From Sulfuriferula sp. AH1 (lineage in GTDB: Bacteria; Pseudomonadota; Gammaproteobacteria; Burkholderiales; Sulfuriferulaceae), in contig NZ_CP021138.1 of NCBI RefSeq assembly GCF_002162035.1, positions 2,542,001 to 2,606,000 on the forward strand: a stretch of DNA of 64,000 nt, in the 5' to 3' direction. Below the pieces are notes generated by a model, which searched no databases, had not been told where the DNA came from, and worked only from the letters and a program-made list of their open reading frames with translations. Below are positions 45,284 through 53,531 of this stretch, piece after piece. The first letter of the stretch is position 1, and every line of letters starts with the position of its first letter. A program made the position numbers and the translations under genes.

Positions 45284-46738
45284 ATGGCTGAAAACTTCGA
45301 CACGGGCAAGGCCCACGACAGCACTGAAGACAACCTGAACCGGGTAGTGGAATTGCTGCGCAAGCATGATCTGGTCGCCAGTCTGGTGCACAAGCAGGAC
45401 ATGCCGCGCCGCGATCTGGTCGAAGGTCTGGTGCACAAGCAGCATCTCGCGGCATTGCACACGCTGCTGGACGACATGCACTCCGCCGACGTCGCGCGCG
45501 TGCTCGAAGCGCTGCCGCTGGACGACCGGCTGCTGGTCTGGGATCTGGTCAAGGCCGAGCGCGACGGCGAAATCCTGCTCGAAGTCTCCGATGCGGTGCG
45601 CGAATCGCTGATCAAGGCGATGGACAGCGACGAGCTGCTGGCCGCCGCCGAGACGCTCGATACCGACGAAATCGCCGATCTGGCACCCGACCTGCCGCAG
45701 GACGTGATTCAGGATTTGCTGGAATCGCTCGATGCGCAAAAGCGCTCGCGCCTGCAATCCGCTTTATCCTATCCGGAAGACACGGTCGGCGCACTGATGG
45801 ATTACGACATGGTCACCATCCGTGCCGACATCACCCTTGAAGTCGCCTTGCGGTATCTGCGCCGCCTCGGCGAATTGCCGGATCAGACCGACAAGCTGTT
45901 TGTCGTTGATCGCGAGGGCGCATTGCGCGGGGTAATGCCGCTGCAGCGCCTGCTGCTGAAAGACCCCGATGCCAAGGTAGCCGACGTGATGGCGGAAGAG
46001 GTGGTGACTTTCCACGCCGAAGATGACGCAACCGATGCCGCCAATGCATTCGAACGCTACGATCTGGTGTCCGCACCGGTGATTGACGGCAGAAACCGGC
46101 TGATGGGGCGACTCACGGTGAATGCCGTGGTCGATCATATCCGTCAGGAATCCGATAGCGACCTGCTTTCCATTGCCGGTCTGCGCGAGGAAGAAGACAT
46201 CTTCGCCAGCGTATGGAAATCCGTGCAGAACCGCTGGGCCTGGCTGGCGATCAATCTGGTGACAGCGTTTATCGCCTCGCGCGTCATCGGCGAATTTGAA
46301 GGCACTATAGAAAAACTGGTCGCGCTCGCCGCACTGATGCCCATCATCGCCGGTATCGGCGGCAATTCCGGCAACCAGACGCTGACCATGATCGTGCGCG
46401 CACTGGCGCTGGGACAGATCCACCCCGATAACGCCAGAAAACTGTTCAGCAAGGAAATCGGCGTCGCCGCCATCAATGGCGTGATCTGGGGTAGCGTAGT
46501 CGGCGTCTTCGCCTACCTGCTCTATGACAAACCCGCACTTGGCGTAGTGATGATGGGCGCAATGACGCTTAATCTACTGCTGGCTGCGGTGATGGGCGTC
46601 GCCATCCCGACCCTCATGCACAAATTCGGCCGCGACCCCGCTGTCGGTTCCAGCGTGATGATTACCGCAGTGACCGATAGCGGCGGCTTCTTCATTTTTC
46701 TAGGACTCGCATCATTATTCATGCGGTATTTATCGTAA
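45284..46738 (+). CDS. mgtE: MgtE magnesium transporter
   Basis: Magnesium channel of 484 residues. An N-terminal MgtE_N helical domain (residues about 20-150, LLDDMHSADVARVLEALP), a pair of CBS domains (150-280, VGALMDYDMVTIRADITLE and EEVVTFHAEDDATDAA) and five C-terminal membrane helices follow in order. Pore-lining segment GIGGNSGNQTLTMIVRALALG is diagnostic. It precedes the disulfide oxidoreductase gene by 9 bp. Confidence 0.93.
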   Translation: MAENFDTGKAHDSTEDNLNRVVELLRKHDLVASLVHKQDMPRRDLVEGLVHKQHLAALHTLLDDMHSADVARVLEALPLDDRLLVWDLVKAERDGEILLEVSDAVRESLIKAMDSDELLAAAETLDTDEIADLAPDLPQDVIQDLLESLDAQKRSRLQSALSYPEDTVGALMDYDMVTIRADITLEVALRYLRRLGELPDQTDKLFVVDREGALRGVMPLQRLLLKDPDAKVADVMAEEVVTFHAEDDATDAANAFERYDLVSAPVIDGRNRLMGRLTVNAVVDHIRQESDSDLLSIAGLREEEDIFASVWKSVQNRWAWLAINLVTAFIASRVIGEFEGTIEKLVALAALMPIIAGIGGNSGNQTLTMIVRALALGQIHPDNARKLFSKEIGVAAINGVIWGSVVGVFAYLLYDKPALGVVMMGAMTLNLLLAAVMGVAIPTLMHKFGRDPAVGSSVMITAVTDSGGFFIFLGLASLFMRYLS

Positions 46739-46747
46739 GGAAACAAC

Positions 46748-48139
46748 ATGCAACAATTTGATCTGATCGTCATCGGCTCCGGCCCCGGCGGCTATCGTGC
46801 TGCCGTTCTGGCCACGCTGCGCGGCCTCACCGTGGCCATTATCGAAAAAGCCGCCTGGGGCGGCTGCTGCCTGAATCGCGGCTGCGTGCCAAAAAAAGAC
46901 TGGCACCACACCGCCCATCTGGTCGCCGGCAGCAAGGATTTTGCCAAGCGCGGCATCAGCGGCAGCTTGAGTGCCGATATCAAGGGCGCCTGGGATCATC
47001 AGCATAAAGTCGTGGAAACCGTGCGCGACAGCTATACCGACTACATGAAACGCCTCGGCATTGCCGCGTTCAATGGCGCAGGCCGGTTCATCGATGCGCA
47101 CACTGTCGCCATCGACGACACACAAATCAGCGGCAAGCACATCATTATCGCCACCGGCTCCAGCCCGTATGTTCCGGAAAACTACCCGCTCACCGCAGGG
47201 CGAGTACTCACTACTGACGATCTGTTCGACAATCCGCCCCCTGCCGGCAAACGCGTCGCGATAGTAGGCAGCGGCGTGATCGGCACCGAATTCGCTTTTA
47301 TCCTCAGCCAGCTGGGTTGTGAAGTCGTATGGATCGCCAACAGCAAGCCGCTGGTCAACAGCCAGTTCTCGCAACCTGCACTGAAAATCCTGCACGACAC
47401 GCTCGGCAAGTTGAATATCCAGGCGCGCACCCGCAGTCGCGCACAGCAGGTCGAAGTGCTGAATGATGGCGTCAGGCTGACCTTTGCCGATGGCCAGAGC
47501 GAAACGGTGGACTGGGTATTGCTGGGTTCCGGCCGCCGCCCGCACACCGACAATCTGAATGTCGAAGCTGCCGGCGTGGCGCTGAACGGCAAGGGGTACG
47601 TCAAGGTGAACGCCCACCTGCAAACCAGCGTCCCGCATATCTACGCGATCGGCGACGTCGCCAACCCGCGCATGACCGCCAACCAGGCGCTGGCCGATGC
47701 GTCAGTCGCCGTTGCCAATATCCTCGAACCGCAATCGCGCAAGCAGGATATCGCCGCGGTCCCGGAGCTGGTCTATTCCGCAGTCGAACTGGGCCGTATC
47801 GGCATGAACGAGGATGAGGCCGAAGACGCCGAACTCGAACCCGCCGTCGGCTTTGCCGCATTCGAAAGCAATCCGCGCGCGCTGGGTCAGGACGACATCA
47901 ACGGCTTTGTGCGCCTGATCGCCGATATGGACAGCGGCGCCCTGCTCGGCGCTGAAGTCGTCGGCAGCGAAGCCGGCGAAATCATTCACAACATCGCCCA
48001 GCAGTTCGGCCATGAAGACGCGCTGGCACGCTTTGCCGGCATGTTCTACAACCATCCCGCCCGCGCCGAAGAAATCCAGAACGCCACGGAAACACTGGCC
48101 AACAAATGGGGCCTGGCAGAACAGGTATTCGGCGCGTGA
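46748..48139 (+). CDS. FAD-dependent disulfide oxidoreductase (dihydrolipoamide dehydrogenase-like)
   Basis: Flavoprotein of 463 residues. FAD motif GSGPGGYRAA, redox-active disulfide CLNRGC (within GGCCLNRGCVPKK), NAD-binding GSGVIGTEFA and second FAD motif YAIGDV are all present. The C-terminal active-site motif, usually HxHPTxxE, reads NHPARAEE, so the His-Pro and acidic residue are kept but the context is changed. No 2-oxoacid dehydrogenase genes adjoin, so the substrate may not be lipoamide. It sits between mgtE and msbA and overlaps msbA by four bases. Confidence 0.8.
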   Translation: MQQFDLIVIGSGPGGYRAAVLATLRGLTVAIIEKAAWGGCCLNRGCVPKKDWHHTAHLVAGSKDFAKRGISGSLSADIKGAWDHQHKVVETVRDSYTDYMKRLGIAAFNGAGRFIDAHTVAIDDTQISGKHIIIATGSSPYVPENYPLTAGRVLTTDDLFDNPPPAGKRVAIVGSGVIGTEFAFILSQLGCEVVWIANSKPLVNSQFSQPALKILHDTLGKLNIQARTRSRAQQVEVLNDGVRLTFADGQSETVDWVLLGSGRRPHTDNLNVEAAGVALNGKGYVKVNAHLQTSVPHIYAIGDVANPRMTANQALADASVAVANILEPQSRKQDIAAVPELVYSAVELGRIGMNEDEAEDAELEPAVGFAAFESNPRALGQDDINGFVRLIADMDSGALLGAEVVGSEAGEIIHNIAQQFGHEDALARFAGMFYNHPARAEEIQNATETLANKWGLAEQVFGA

Positions 48140-49881
48140 ACAATCCGAAACATGAAGGACTGGCGCTGTATTTCCGCCTGTTGCGCCACGTGCGTCCATA
48201 CTGGCGCATGTTTGCCGGCGCATTAGCGGCCATGGCGGTAATGGCAGCGGCAGAACCGGCAGTACCGGCACTGTTCAAGCCGCTGCTGGACGGCAGTTTC
48301 GTACAGAAAGATCCTGATTTCATCCGCATCATCCCGTTGCTGATGATAGGGCTGTTCTTCATTCGCGGCCTCGCCGATTTCGCCAGCACTTACGGCATGA
48401 ACTGGGTGGGCAGCAGGCTGGTGATGGACCTGCGTGCGGCCATGTTCAACAAGCTGATCGCCATGCCTACCCGGTTTTATGACAACAGCTCCACCGGCAC
48501 CCTCATCGCCCATGTCGTCTTCAACGTCACCCAGGTTACCCAGTCCGCCACCAGCGCAGTCACGCTGCTGGTACGCGACACGCTGACCATCCTCGGCCTG
48601 CTGGGCTGGCTGCTGTGGCTGAACTGGAAATTGACGCTGATTATCGTCGCGATCGCGCCGATGGCGGTATTCATCATCCGCAACGTCAGCAAGCGCTTGC
48701 GCAACATCAATCGCCAGGCGCAACAGAATCTGGGCGAGATCACCCATGTGGTCGAAGAATCCGTCGGCGCGCACAAGGTAGTCAAGATCTTCGGCGGCCA
48801 GGATTACGAATTGCGGCGCTTCGGCACCGCGGTCAACGACGCCAGGCGCTTTTACATGAAGGGCATTACCGCTGCCGCCGCCAACGGTCCGGTGGTGCAA
48901 CTGGTAGCCGCATTCGGTGTGGCACTGATCGTGTACATCGCTACGCAGGAAGCCCTGCACGGCGAGCTTACCGTCGGCGGCTTTGTGTCCTACATGATCG
49001 CGATGCTGATGATCTTCGGCCCAGTCAAGCGCTTGACCGGCGTCAACGAGCAATTGCAGCGCGGTCTGGCCGCTGCCGAAGTGGTGTTCGAGCTGATCGA
49101 CAGCGAGACCGAAATCGACCACGGCACCCTACAGCTGCCGCGCGCCAAAGGCGCACTGGATTTTTGCAATGTCACCCTGCACTACCCTGACAAATCCATA
49201 CCGGCACTCGACGATATCAATCTCAGCATTCAGCCCGGCGAGACCATCGCGCTGGTAGGCGCCTCAGGCAGCGGCAAAACCAGTCTGGTCAATCTAATCC
49301 CGCGCTTCTATACGCCGACCTCCGGCCAGATCCTGCTCGACGGCCATGACATTACCGCGATCACGCTGGATTCGCTGCGTGCCAATATCGCACTGGTGTC
49401 GCAGGATGTGGTGCTGTTCAATGATACCATCGCGGCCAATATCGCTTACGGCGCACAGGCGAATGCAACAGAAGAGGAAATTGTGCGCGCTGCGGAAGCG
49501 GCTCATGCAATGGAGTTCATCCGCGAGCAGCCGCTGGGCCTGAAAACCATGGTGGGCGAGAATGGCGTCAAGCTCTCCGGCGGCCAGCGCCAGCGTATCG
49601 CCATCGCCCGCGCGCTGCTCAAGAATGCACCGGTACTGATACTGGATGAAGCCACCTCGGCGCTGGACACCGAATCCGAACGCCATGTCCAGGCTGCGCT
49701 GGAAACCCTGATGCAGGGCCGCACCACGCTGGTGATCGCCCACCGCCTGTCCACCATCGAAAATGCGGACCGCATCGCGGTGATGCAGCAGGGGCGCATC
49801 GTGGAAATCGGCAAGCATGCCGAACTCATCACCCGCAAAGGCATTTACGCCCACCTTCACCGCTTGCAATTTCATGAATAA
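48136..49881 (+). CDS. msbA: MsbA-type lipid A export ABC transporter
   Basis: ABC half-transporter of 581 residues. Six membrane helices are followed by a nucleotide-binding domain with Walker A GASGSGKTS, signature LSGGQRQR, Walker B ILILDEATSALD and H-loop IAHRLST. The family segment LFKPLLDGSFVQKDP near the start is typical of MsbA, which flips lipid A-core across the inner membrane. Start GTG 48136 overlaps the upstream stop (GTGA); the longer frame from 48106 lies inside that gene. Confidence 0.9.
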   Translation: MNNPKHEGLALYFRLLRHVRPYWRMFAGALAAMAVMAAAEPAVPALFKPLLDGSFVQKDPDFIRIIPLLMIGLFFIRGLADFASTYGMNWVGSRLVMDLRAAMFNKLIAMPTRFYDNSSTGTLIAHVVFNVTQVTQSATSAVTLLVRDTLTILGLLGWLLWLNWKLTLIIVAIAPMAVFIIRNVSKRLRNINRQAQQNLGEITHVVEESVGAHKVVKIFGGQDYELRRFGTAVNDARRFYMKGITAAAANGPVVQLVAAFGVALIVYIATQEALHGELTVGGFVSYMIAMLMIFGPVKRLTGVNEQLQRGLAAAEVVFELIDSETEIDHGTLQLPRAKGALDFCNVTLHYPDKSIPALDDINLSIQPGETIALVGASGSGKTSLVNLIPRFYTPTSGQILLDGHDITAITLDSLRANIALVSQDVVLFNDTIAANIAYGAQANATEEEIVRAAEAAHAMEFIREQPLGLKTMVGENGVKLSGGQRQRIAIARALLKNAPVLILDEATSALDTESERHVQAALETLMQGRTTLVIAHRLSTIENADRIAVMQQGRIVEIGKHAELITRKGIYAHLHRLQFHE

Positions 49882-50617
49882 CGCGACCGGATACGCCGCC
49901 GTCAAACCGCCGCGTTCGCTACTCTCTGCTGCCGGACGGGCAATTGGCGATTTCGACATGATCCGTAACGGCGACCGGATATTGCTCGGCATCTCCGGCG
50001 GCAAGGATTCGCTGTCACTGCTGCATATCCTGCTCGACCTGCAAAAACGGGCGCCGGTAAAATTCGAGCTGGGCGCCTGCACGGTCGATCCGCAATCGCC
50101 GGATTACGATCCCAGCGTGCTGAAGCCATACCTGGCGGCTTTAGGCGTACCGTATTTCTATGAAAGTCAGCCGGTACTGGAATCCGCCAAGCAGAACATG
50201 ACCGGTGACTCGTTCTGCGCCTATTGTTCCCGCATGCGCCGTGGCATACTCTACCGCGTCGCCCGCGAAAATCATTACAACGTACTGGCGCTCGCCCAGC
50301 ATCTCGACGACCTTGCCGAGACGTTCATGATGTCGGCATTCTTTGGCGGCAAACTGCGCACCATGCAGGCGCATTACACCAACGATGCCGGCGACGTCCG
50401 TATCATCCGCCCTCTGGTGTATGCGCGCGAACGCCAGACCAGCGATTTCGCCAAAAGTGCCAATCTGCCTGTGGTACAGGAAAATTGCCCGGCATGTTTC
50501 AGCATGCCCATGCAACGGCAGAGCATGAAAGTCATGCTTGCCGACCAGGAAAAAGCGCATCCCAAACTCTTCTCCAGCCTGTTAACCGCGATGCGTCCGT
50601 TAATGAGCAATCAGTGA
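49874..50617 (+). CDS. TtcA-like PP-loop tRNA 2-thiolation protein
   Basis: ATP-pyrophosphatase of 247 residues of the TtcA/TtuA group, which thiolates tRNA cytidine-32. PP-loop SGGKDS is at 41-46; CAYCSRMRRGILY and a later CPAC supply cysteines for the Fe-S cluster. ATG 49874 starts 8 bases inside the end of msbA. It is shorter than E. coli TtcA, so a TtcA paralogue is possible and no symbol is assigned. Confidence 0.82.
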   Translation: MNNATGYAAVKPPRSLLSAAGRAIGDFDMIRNGDRILLGISGGKDSLSLLHILLDLQKRAPVKFELGACTVDPQSPDYDPSVLKPYLAALGVPYFYESQPVLESAKQNMTGDSFCAYCSRMRRGILYRVARENHYNVLALAQHLDDLAETFMMSAFFGGKLRTMQAHYTNDAGDVRIIRPLVYARERQTSDFAKSANLPVVQENCPACFSMPMQRQSMKVMLADQEKAHPKLFSSLLTAMRPLMSNQ

Positions 50618-50661
50618 AGCCGAATCCCTTTTTCAACTTCCCTATCCGATACATTTAACTC

Positions 50662-50697
50662 ATAAAAAACGACAGGAAAAATCCTGTCGTTTTTTAT
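50662..50697. terminator. Bidirectional terminator
   Basis: Perfect inverted repeat with 16-base arms, ATAAAAAACGACAGGA and its complement, around AAAA. It is T-rich on either side and lies between the convergent ttcA-like and PEP-CTERM genes. Confidence 0.9.
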
Positions 50698-50723
50698 CAC
50701 GAACTACCTATCACTTAATGTGA

Positions 50724-50963
50724 TTACTTCACGGCATCTTGTGCTTTTTTGCTTTTGCGACGCAAACGCAGGCCTACCAGACCCAAGCCTATTGCCATCA
50801 TTGCCCAACTGTCAGCCTCGGGAACAGCAGCCACAGCACTATGATAATTAGGGTGGCCATCACTGTGGAGCGCATTAATGGATACCGCATTCGCATTCGC
50901 TGCAAAACCAAAAGATACAACAGCAGCCATACCCAGTAACTTGATAAGTTTATTCACTTTCAT
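50724..50963 (-). CDS. Small PEP-CTERM sorting domain protein
   Basis: Exported protein of 79 residues: a signal peptide (LLGMAAVVSFGFAANANA), a short mature part of about 20 residues, then a PEP-CTERM tail: VPEADSWAMM, a hydrophobic stretch GLGLVGL and the basic end RLRRKSKK. Exosortases cleave such tails and attach or release the protein at the surface. The exosortase gene is 9 kb away in the eps cluster. AGGAG precedes the ATG. The mature part is too short to suggest an enzymatic role. Confidence 0.88.
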   Translation of the reverse strand: MKVNKLIKLLGMAAVVSFGFAANANAVSINALHSDGHPNYHSAVAAVPEADSWAMMAIGLGLVGLRLRRKSKKAQDAVK

Positions 50964-51023
50964 TTCAGTACTCCTGTAAAAGACATCTCCTTAAATACCG
51001 ATTGGAGAAATTGAAAACACGAC

Positions 51024-51056
51024 AAACACTGTATCAAGACTATTGATACAGTGTTT
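51024..51056. promoter_or_regulatory. Perfect 14-bp dyad upstream of the PEP-CTERM gene at 50724
   Basis: Arms AAACACTGTATCAA and TTGATACAGTGTTT around GACTA. It has no T-run on either side, so it is more likely an operator or an activator site than a terminator. The 9-mer AACACTGTA in its left arm also occurs at 53370-53378 ahead of the eps operon. It lies in the 391-bp gap 50964-51354, which also holds a PEP-CTERM relic and a terminator. Confidence 0.5.
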
Positions 51057-51193
51057 ATCTTACATAATAACAAGAAAATATCAACCTACTAATTTCGCGT
51101 TTGGCAAAAAAGCAACACATCATGCCAACCTTCAATATTCAATTAAACGCTACGGCCGTTTATCAAATCCGCACTCCTTGTCCTTCGCCACAG

Positions 51194-51280
51194 TTACAGA
51201 GCAACCAGACCTAACCCTGCGCCCTTCATTACCCGAGTATCGGCTTCGCAAACAGCCGGAGCCGGAATGCGGCCAATCCT
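51194..51280 (-). pseudogene. Decayed remnant of a third PEP-CTERM gene
   Basis: On the minus strand the frame ending at the TAA at 51194-51196 reads VCEADTRVMKGAGLGLVAL, which lines up without gaps with VPEADAWAMMVLGLGLVGL of the gene at 51355. The bases past the stop also resemble the basic tail of that gene, now out of frame. The Pro of PEP is replaced by Cys, Trp is lost, and no signal peptide or start is found. Only the tail remains, so this is a pseudogene fragment, probably a duplicate of its neighbour. Confidence 0.55.
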
Positions 51281-51296
51281 GAAGCGGGAGCCAAAC

Positions 51297-51325
51297 AAAA
51301 AAAGGGTAGCGTATCAACGCTACCC
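51297..51325 (-). terminator. Terminator of the PEP-CTERM gene at 51355
   Basis: On the minus strand GGGTAGCGT and ACGCTACCC form a 9-bp perfect stem with a 4-base loop followed by seven T residues, 29 bases past the stop codon. Confidence 0.9.
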
Positions 51326-51354
51326 CCAGAGAAAGTTTGCTCATTAATGTCTAA

Positions 51355-51621
51355 TCAGGATTCAACCGAAGTCTTGCCTTTTTTACCACGCAATCGCAAA
51401 CCCACCAGACCCAACCCCAACACCATCATTGCCCAGGCGTCTGCCTCAGGCACTGCTGACGTGACAGACCATGTGCCCGAACCTTCGCCAACACCCGTCA
51501 CCACTACCGTGGTGCCATTCGGCCCGGTTTCGCTGACTGTTACGGCGCCCGCATTACCGGCAAAACCTAAAAATATCACCGCCGCCAAGATTAGCGACTG
51601 GGCTGTTTTATATACTTTCAT
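51355..51621 (-). CDS. Small PEP-CTERM sorting domain protein
   Basis: Exported protein of 88 residues with signal peptide (LILAAVIFLGFAGNAGA), a Thr/Val/Gly-rich mature segment (TVSETGPNGTTVVVTGVGEG) and a PEP-CTERM tail: VPEADAWAMM, hydrophobic GLGLVGL, basic RLRGKKGK. It is closely related in its tail to the gene at 50724. AAAGGAG precedes the ATG. A good sigma-54-type promoter lies upstream at 51708-51723. Confidence 0.88.
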   Translation of the reverse strand: MKVYKTAQSLILAAVIFLGFAGNAGAVTVSETGPNGTTVVVTGVGEGSGTWSVTSAVPEADAWAMMVLGLGLVGLRLRGKKGKTSVES

Positions 51622-51707
51622 CTGACACTCCTTTTCAGAATTTGTTGATTAACAAACAGCAGCGGAGCTTGTAAGACAAATACCAAACTTGCCCCATCCA
51701 TATATTA

Positions 51708-51723
51708 AGCATGCAATGTGCCA
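51708..51723 (-). promoter_or_regulatory. Sigma-54 (RpoN) type promoter of the PEP-CTERM gene at 51355
   Basis: On the minus strand TGGCACATTGCATGCT has the -24 GG and -12 GC separated by exactly ten bases and matches TGGCAC-N5-TTGCT with one mismatch (ATGC). Transcription would start near 51697, about 76 bases before the ATG. Confidence 0.55.
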
Positions 51724-51752
51724 AAAATATGACAACACGATAATATTAAAAA

Positions 51753-53141
51753 TTAATAAGCCTGACTGTCCTTGAATACCAGCTTGATTGTCTTCAGCAT
51801 AATGGTGATATCCAGCCAAATTGACCAGTTCTTCAGGTAGCTGATATCGTGCAAAACACGCCCCTCCATTTTGTCTATCGTATCCGTTTCCCCCCGATAG
51901 CCATTGACTTGCGCCCATCCGGTAATACCGGGCTTCACCTTATGCCGCCACATATAACCCTGTATCAATTTACGGTAGTGTTCATTATGCGCAACGGCAT
52001 GCGGACGCGGACCGACAATACTCATGGAGCCCTGCAGCACATTGATCAGCTGGGGCAATTCATCCAGAGATGTTTTGCGCAGAATCGCACCAAGCCGGGT
52101 CACGCGCGCATCATTTTTGGTCGCCTGAGTGACTTTGTCGCCATCTTCACACACCGACATGGAACGGAATTTATAAACCCATATCTCCTCGCCATCCATC
52201 CCGTAACGACGCTGCTTGAAGAAAACCGGGCCTTTGGATGTCAGTTTCACCAGCGCAGCGATAATCACCATAATCGGCGCGATCATCAATAAAATCGTAC
52301 CCGACACCACCAGATCGAAAATCCGTTTATGCACTGCATTGATCCCCACCAGAGGGGATTCAAATACCGAAATGACCGGTACACCGTTGACGCTATCCAG
52401 CCGCGCCTGCACCAGATCGAAAATGAAAACATCCGGGACAAAATAAATGGAAGCGGTCGTATCCCGCAACGAATTCACCAACTCGACAATGCGCGACTGC
52501 TTGAGGATAGGCAGCGTAATGTAAACCAGATCGATATTCGATTTGGTCACATAATCAGCCACATCATCCAGCCCGCCCGCGACGATGGACAATAAACTCG
52601 GATCGCAACGGTCATCCAGCCTGTCATCGAAAAACGCATCCACACGCACCATCAGGCTACGCTGATGATGAATGCGGTCAGCCAGTTTGCAACCGAGGTC
52701 ATTTGCGCCGACGATGATGGCACGGCGGATTTTCCCGTCCTTGCGCAACGCTTCCAGATAGACACGCACTGCGAACTGACTGGCAAACAGCAGCACCGGG
52801 GTAAGCACTACCCAGACCATGAGCATCCGCCTGTCATAGGCATCACCCATTCCGGTAGCCATATCCAGAATGATCAAAATACCCACTGTTATCGTCCAGG
52901 CAATCAGCAAATTAACGATATGCCAACCGATTCTTGCCTGCTGGCCACGCAGTTCAAAGAACTCGAAACCGTCGAATACTTGCGAACCTATCAGGAATGC
53001 CAATACTCCCAGTACCAGGTGCATGCCATTGAATGGCGGCGACATAACCTCCACCGCGATAAGCAATGAAACGAAGATAACCAGGGGATTGACCAGACGC
53101 TTTGCCAGACTTAACGCAGGATGTTCATAACCACCAACCAT
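51753..53141 (-). CDS. epsB: EpsB-type undecaprenyl-phosphate glucose phosphotransferase
   Basis: Membrane priming enzyme of 462 residues that transfers a sugar phosphate, usually glucose-1-P, to undecaprenyl phosphate to begin a repeat unit. About four N-terminal membrane helices precede a Rossmann-like CoA-binding region ([17 protein letters not shown]), then another membrane segment and the C-terminal catalytic domain ([64 protein letters not shown]). It is divergent from the rest of the eps cluster across 390 bp. Confidence 0.9.
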   Translation of the reverse strand: MVGGYEHPALSLAKRLVNPLVIFVSLLIAVEVMSPPFNGMHLVLGVLAFLIGSQVFDGFEFFELRGQQARIGWHIVNLLIAWTITVGILIILDMATGMGDAYDRRMLMVWVVLTPVLLFASQFAVRVYLEALRKDGKIRRAIIVGANDLGCKLADRIHHQRSLMVRVDAFFDDRLDDRCDPSLLSIVAGGLDDVADYVTKSNIDLVYITLPILKQSRIVELVNSLRDTTASIYFVPDVFIFDLVQARLDSVNGVPVISVFESPLVGINAVHKRIFDLVVSGTILLMIAPIMVIIAALVKLTSKGPVFFKQRRYGMDGEEIWVYKFRSMSVCEDGDKVTQATKNDARVTRLGAILRKTSLDELPQLINVLQGSMSIVGPRPHAVAHNEHYRKLIQGYMWRHKVKPGITGWAQVNGYRGETDTIDKMEGRVLHDISYLKNWSIWLDITIMLKTIKLVFKDSQAY

Positions 53142-53236
53142 AAATAATCCTTTTATATGAAAGATAGAGCGCTTGATTCAATTTTCCTAAAAATTCGTTA
53201 ACGCAACAGGATCAATCAGAATGCCAAGCAAAAAAC

Positions 53237-53258
53237 ATGACAATAAAATTTATGTCAT
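53237..53258. promoter_or_regulatory. ATGACA-N10-TGTCAT dyad in the epsB/manC divergent region
   Basis: Inverted 6-bp half-sites with an AT-rich 10-base centre, about 95 bases upstream of the epsB start. It may be an operator for the minus-strand gene; the binding protein is unknown. The surrounding gap 53142-53531 is strongly AT-rich. Confidence 0.3.
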
Positions 53259-53369
53259 CATAACAACGTAATCTGCGATTTATTATTACAACCAGTTCAT
53301 TGCACTTTTGCGTTCAGAATTTTTAAAGAATGGAACAGAATGGATATTGGAAAATATAAATGTAAGAAT

Positions 53370-53415
53370 AACACTGTAACATAACTACAGATATACTATT
53401 ACACATTTATAGTAT
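53370..53415. promoter_or_regulatory. Tandem dyads upstream of the eps RpoN promoter
   Basis: CTGTA-N7-TACAG (53374-53390) and ATACTAT-N9-ATAGTAT (53393-53415) lie 35-80 bases ahead of the -24 element at 53450. Sigma-54 activators bind such upstream sites. AACACTGTA at 53370-53378 is shared with the dyad at 51024. Confidence 0.4.
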
Positions 53416-53449
53416 AAGATAACAACCCCGAACAGACAATTCGCATTCC

Positions 53450-53465
53450 AGGCACGATATTAGCT
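53450..53465 (+). promoter_or_regulatory. Sigma-54 (RpoN) type promoter of the eps operon
   Basis: AGGCACGATATTAGCT keeps the -24 GG and -12 GC with ten bases between and matches TGGCACG-N4-TTGCT at all but two positions. Transcription would start near 53476, about 56 bases before the manC ATG at 53532. Confidence 0.6.
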
Positions 53466-53531
53466 TGGTGAATAATCAAACCATGCTGCCAGTGCCAGTT
53501 TGCGAACCATGTTATGAAAGGAAATCAGCAC

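Noticed and set aside
51111-51127. Possible RpoN site for the PEP-CTERM gene at 50724
   Set aside because: TGGCAT and TTGCT are present but the GG-GC distance is 11, not 10, so it was not listed as a promoter.
51043-51282. 79-codon plus-strand frame in the PEP-CTERM gap
   Set aside because: No ribosome site, no family features, and it overlaps a dyad and the antisense PEP-CTERM remnant.
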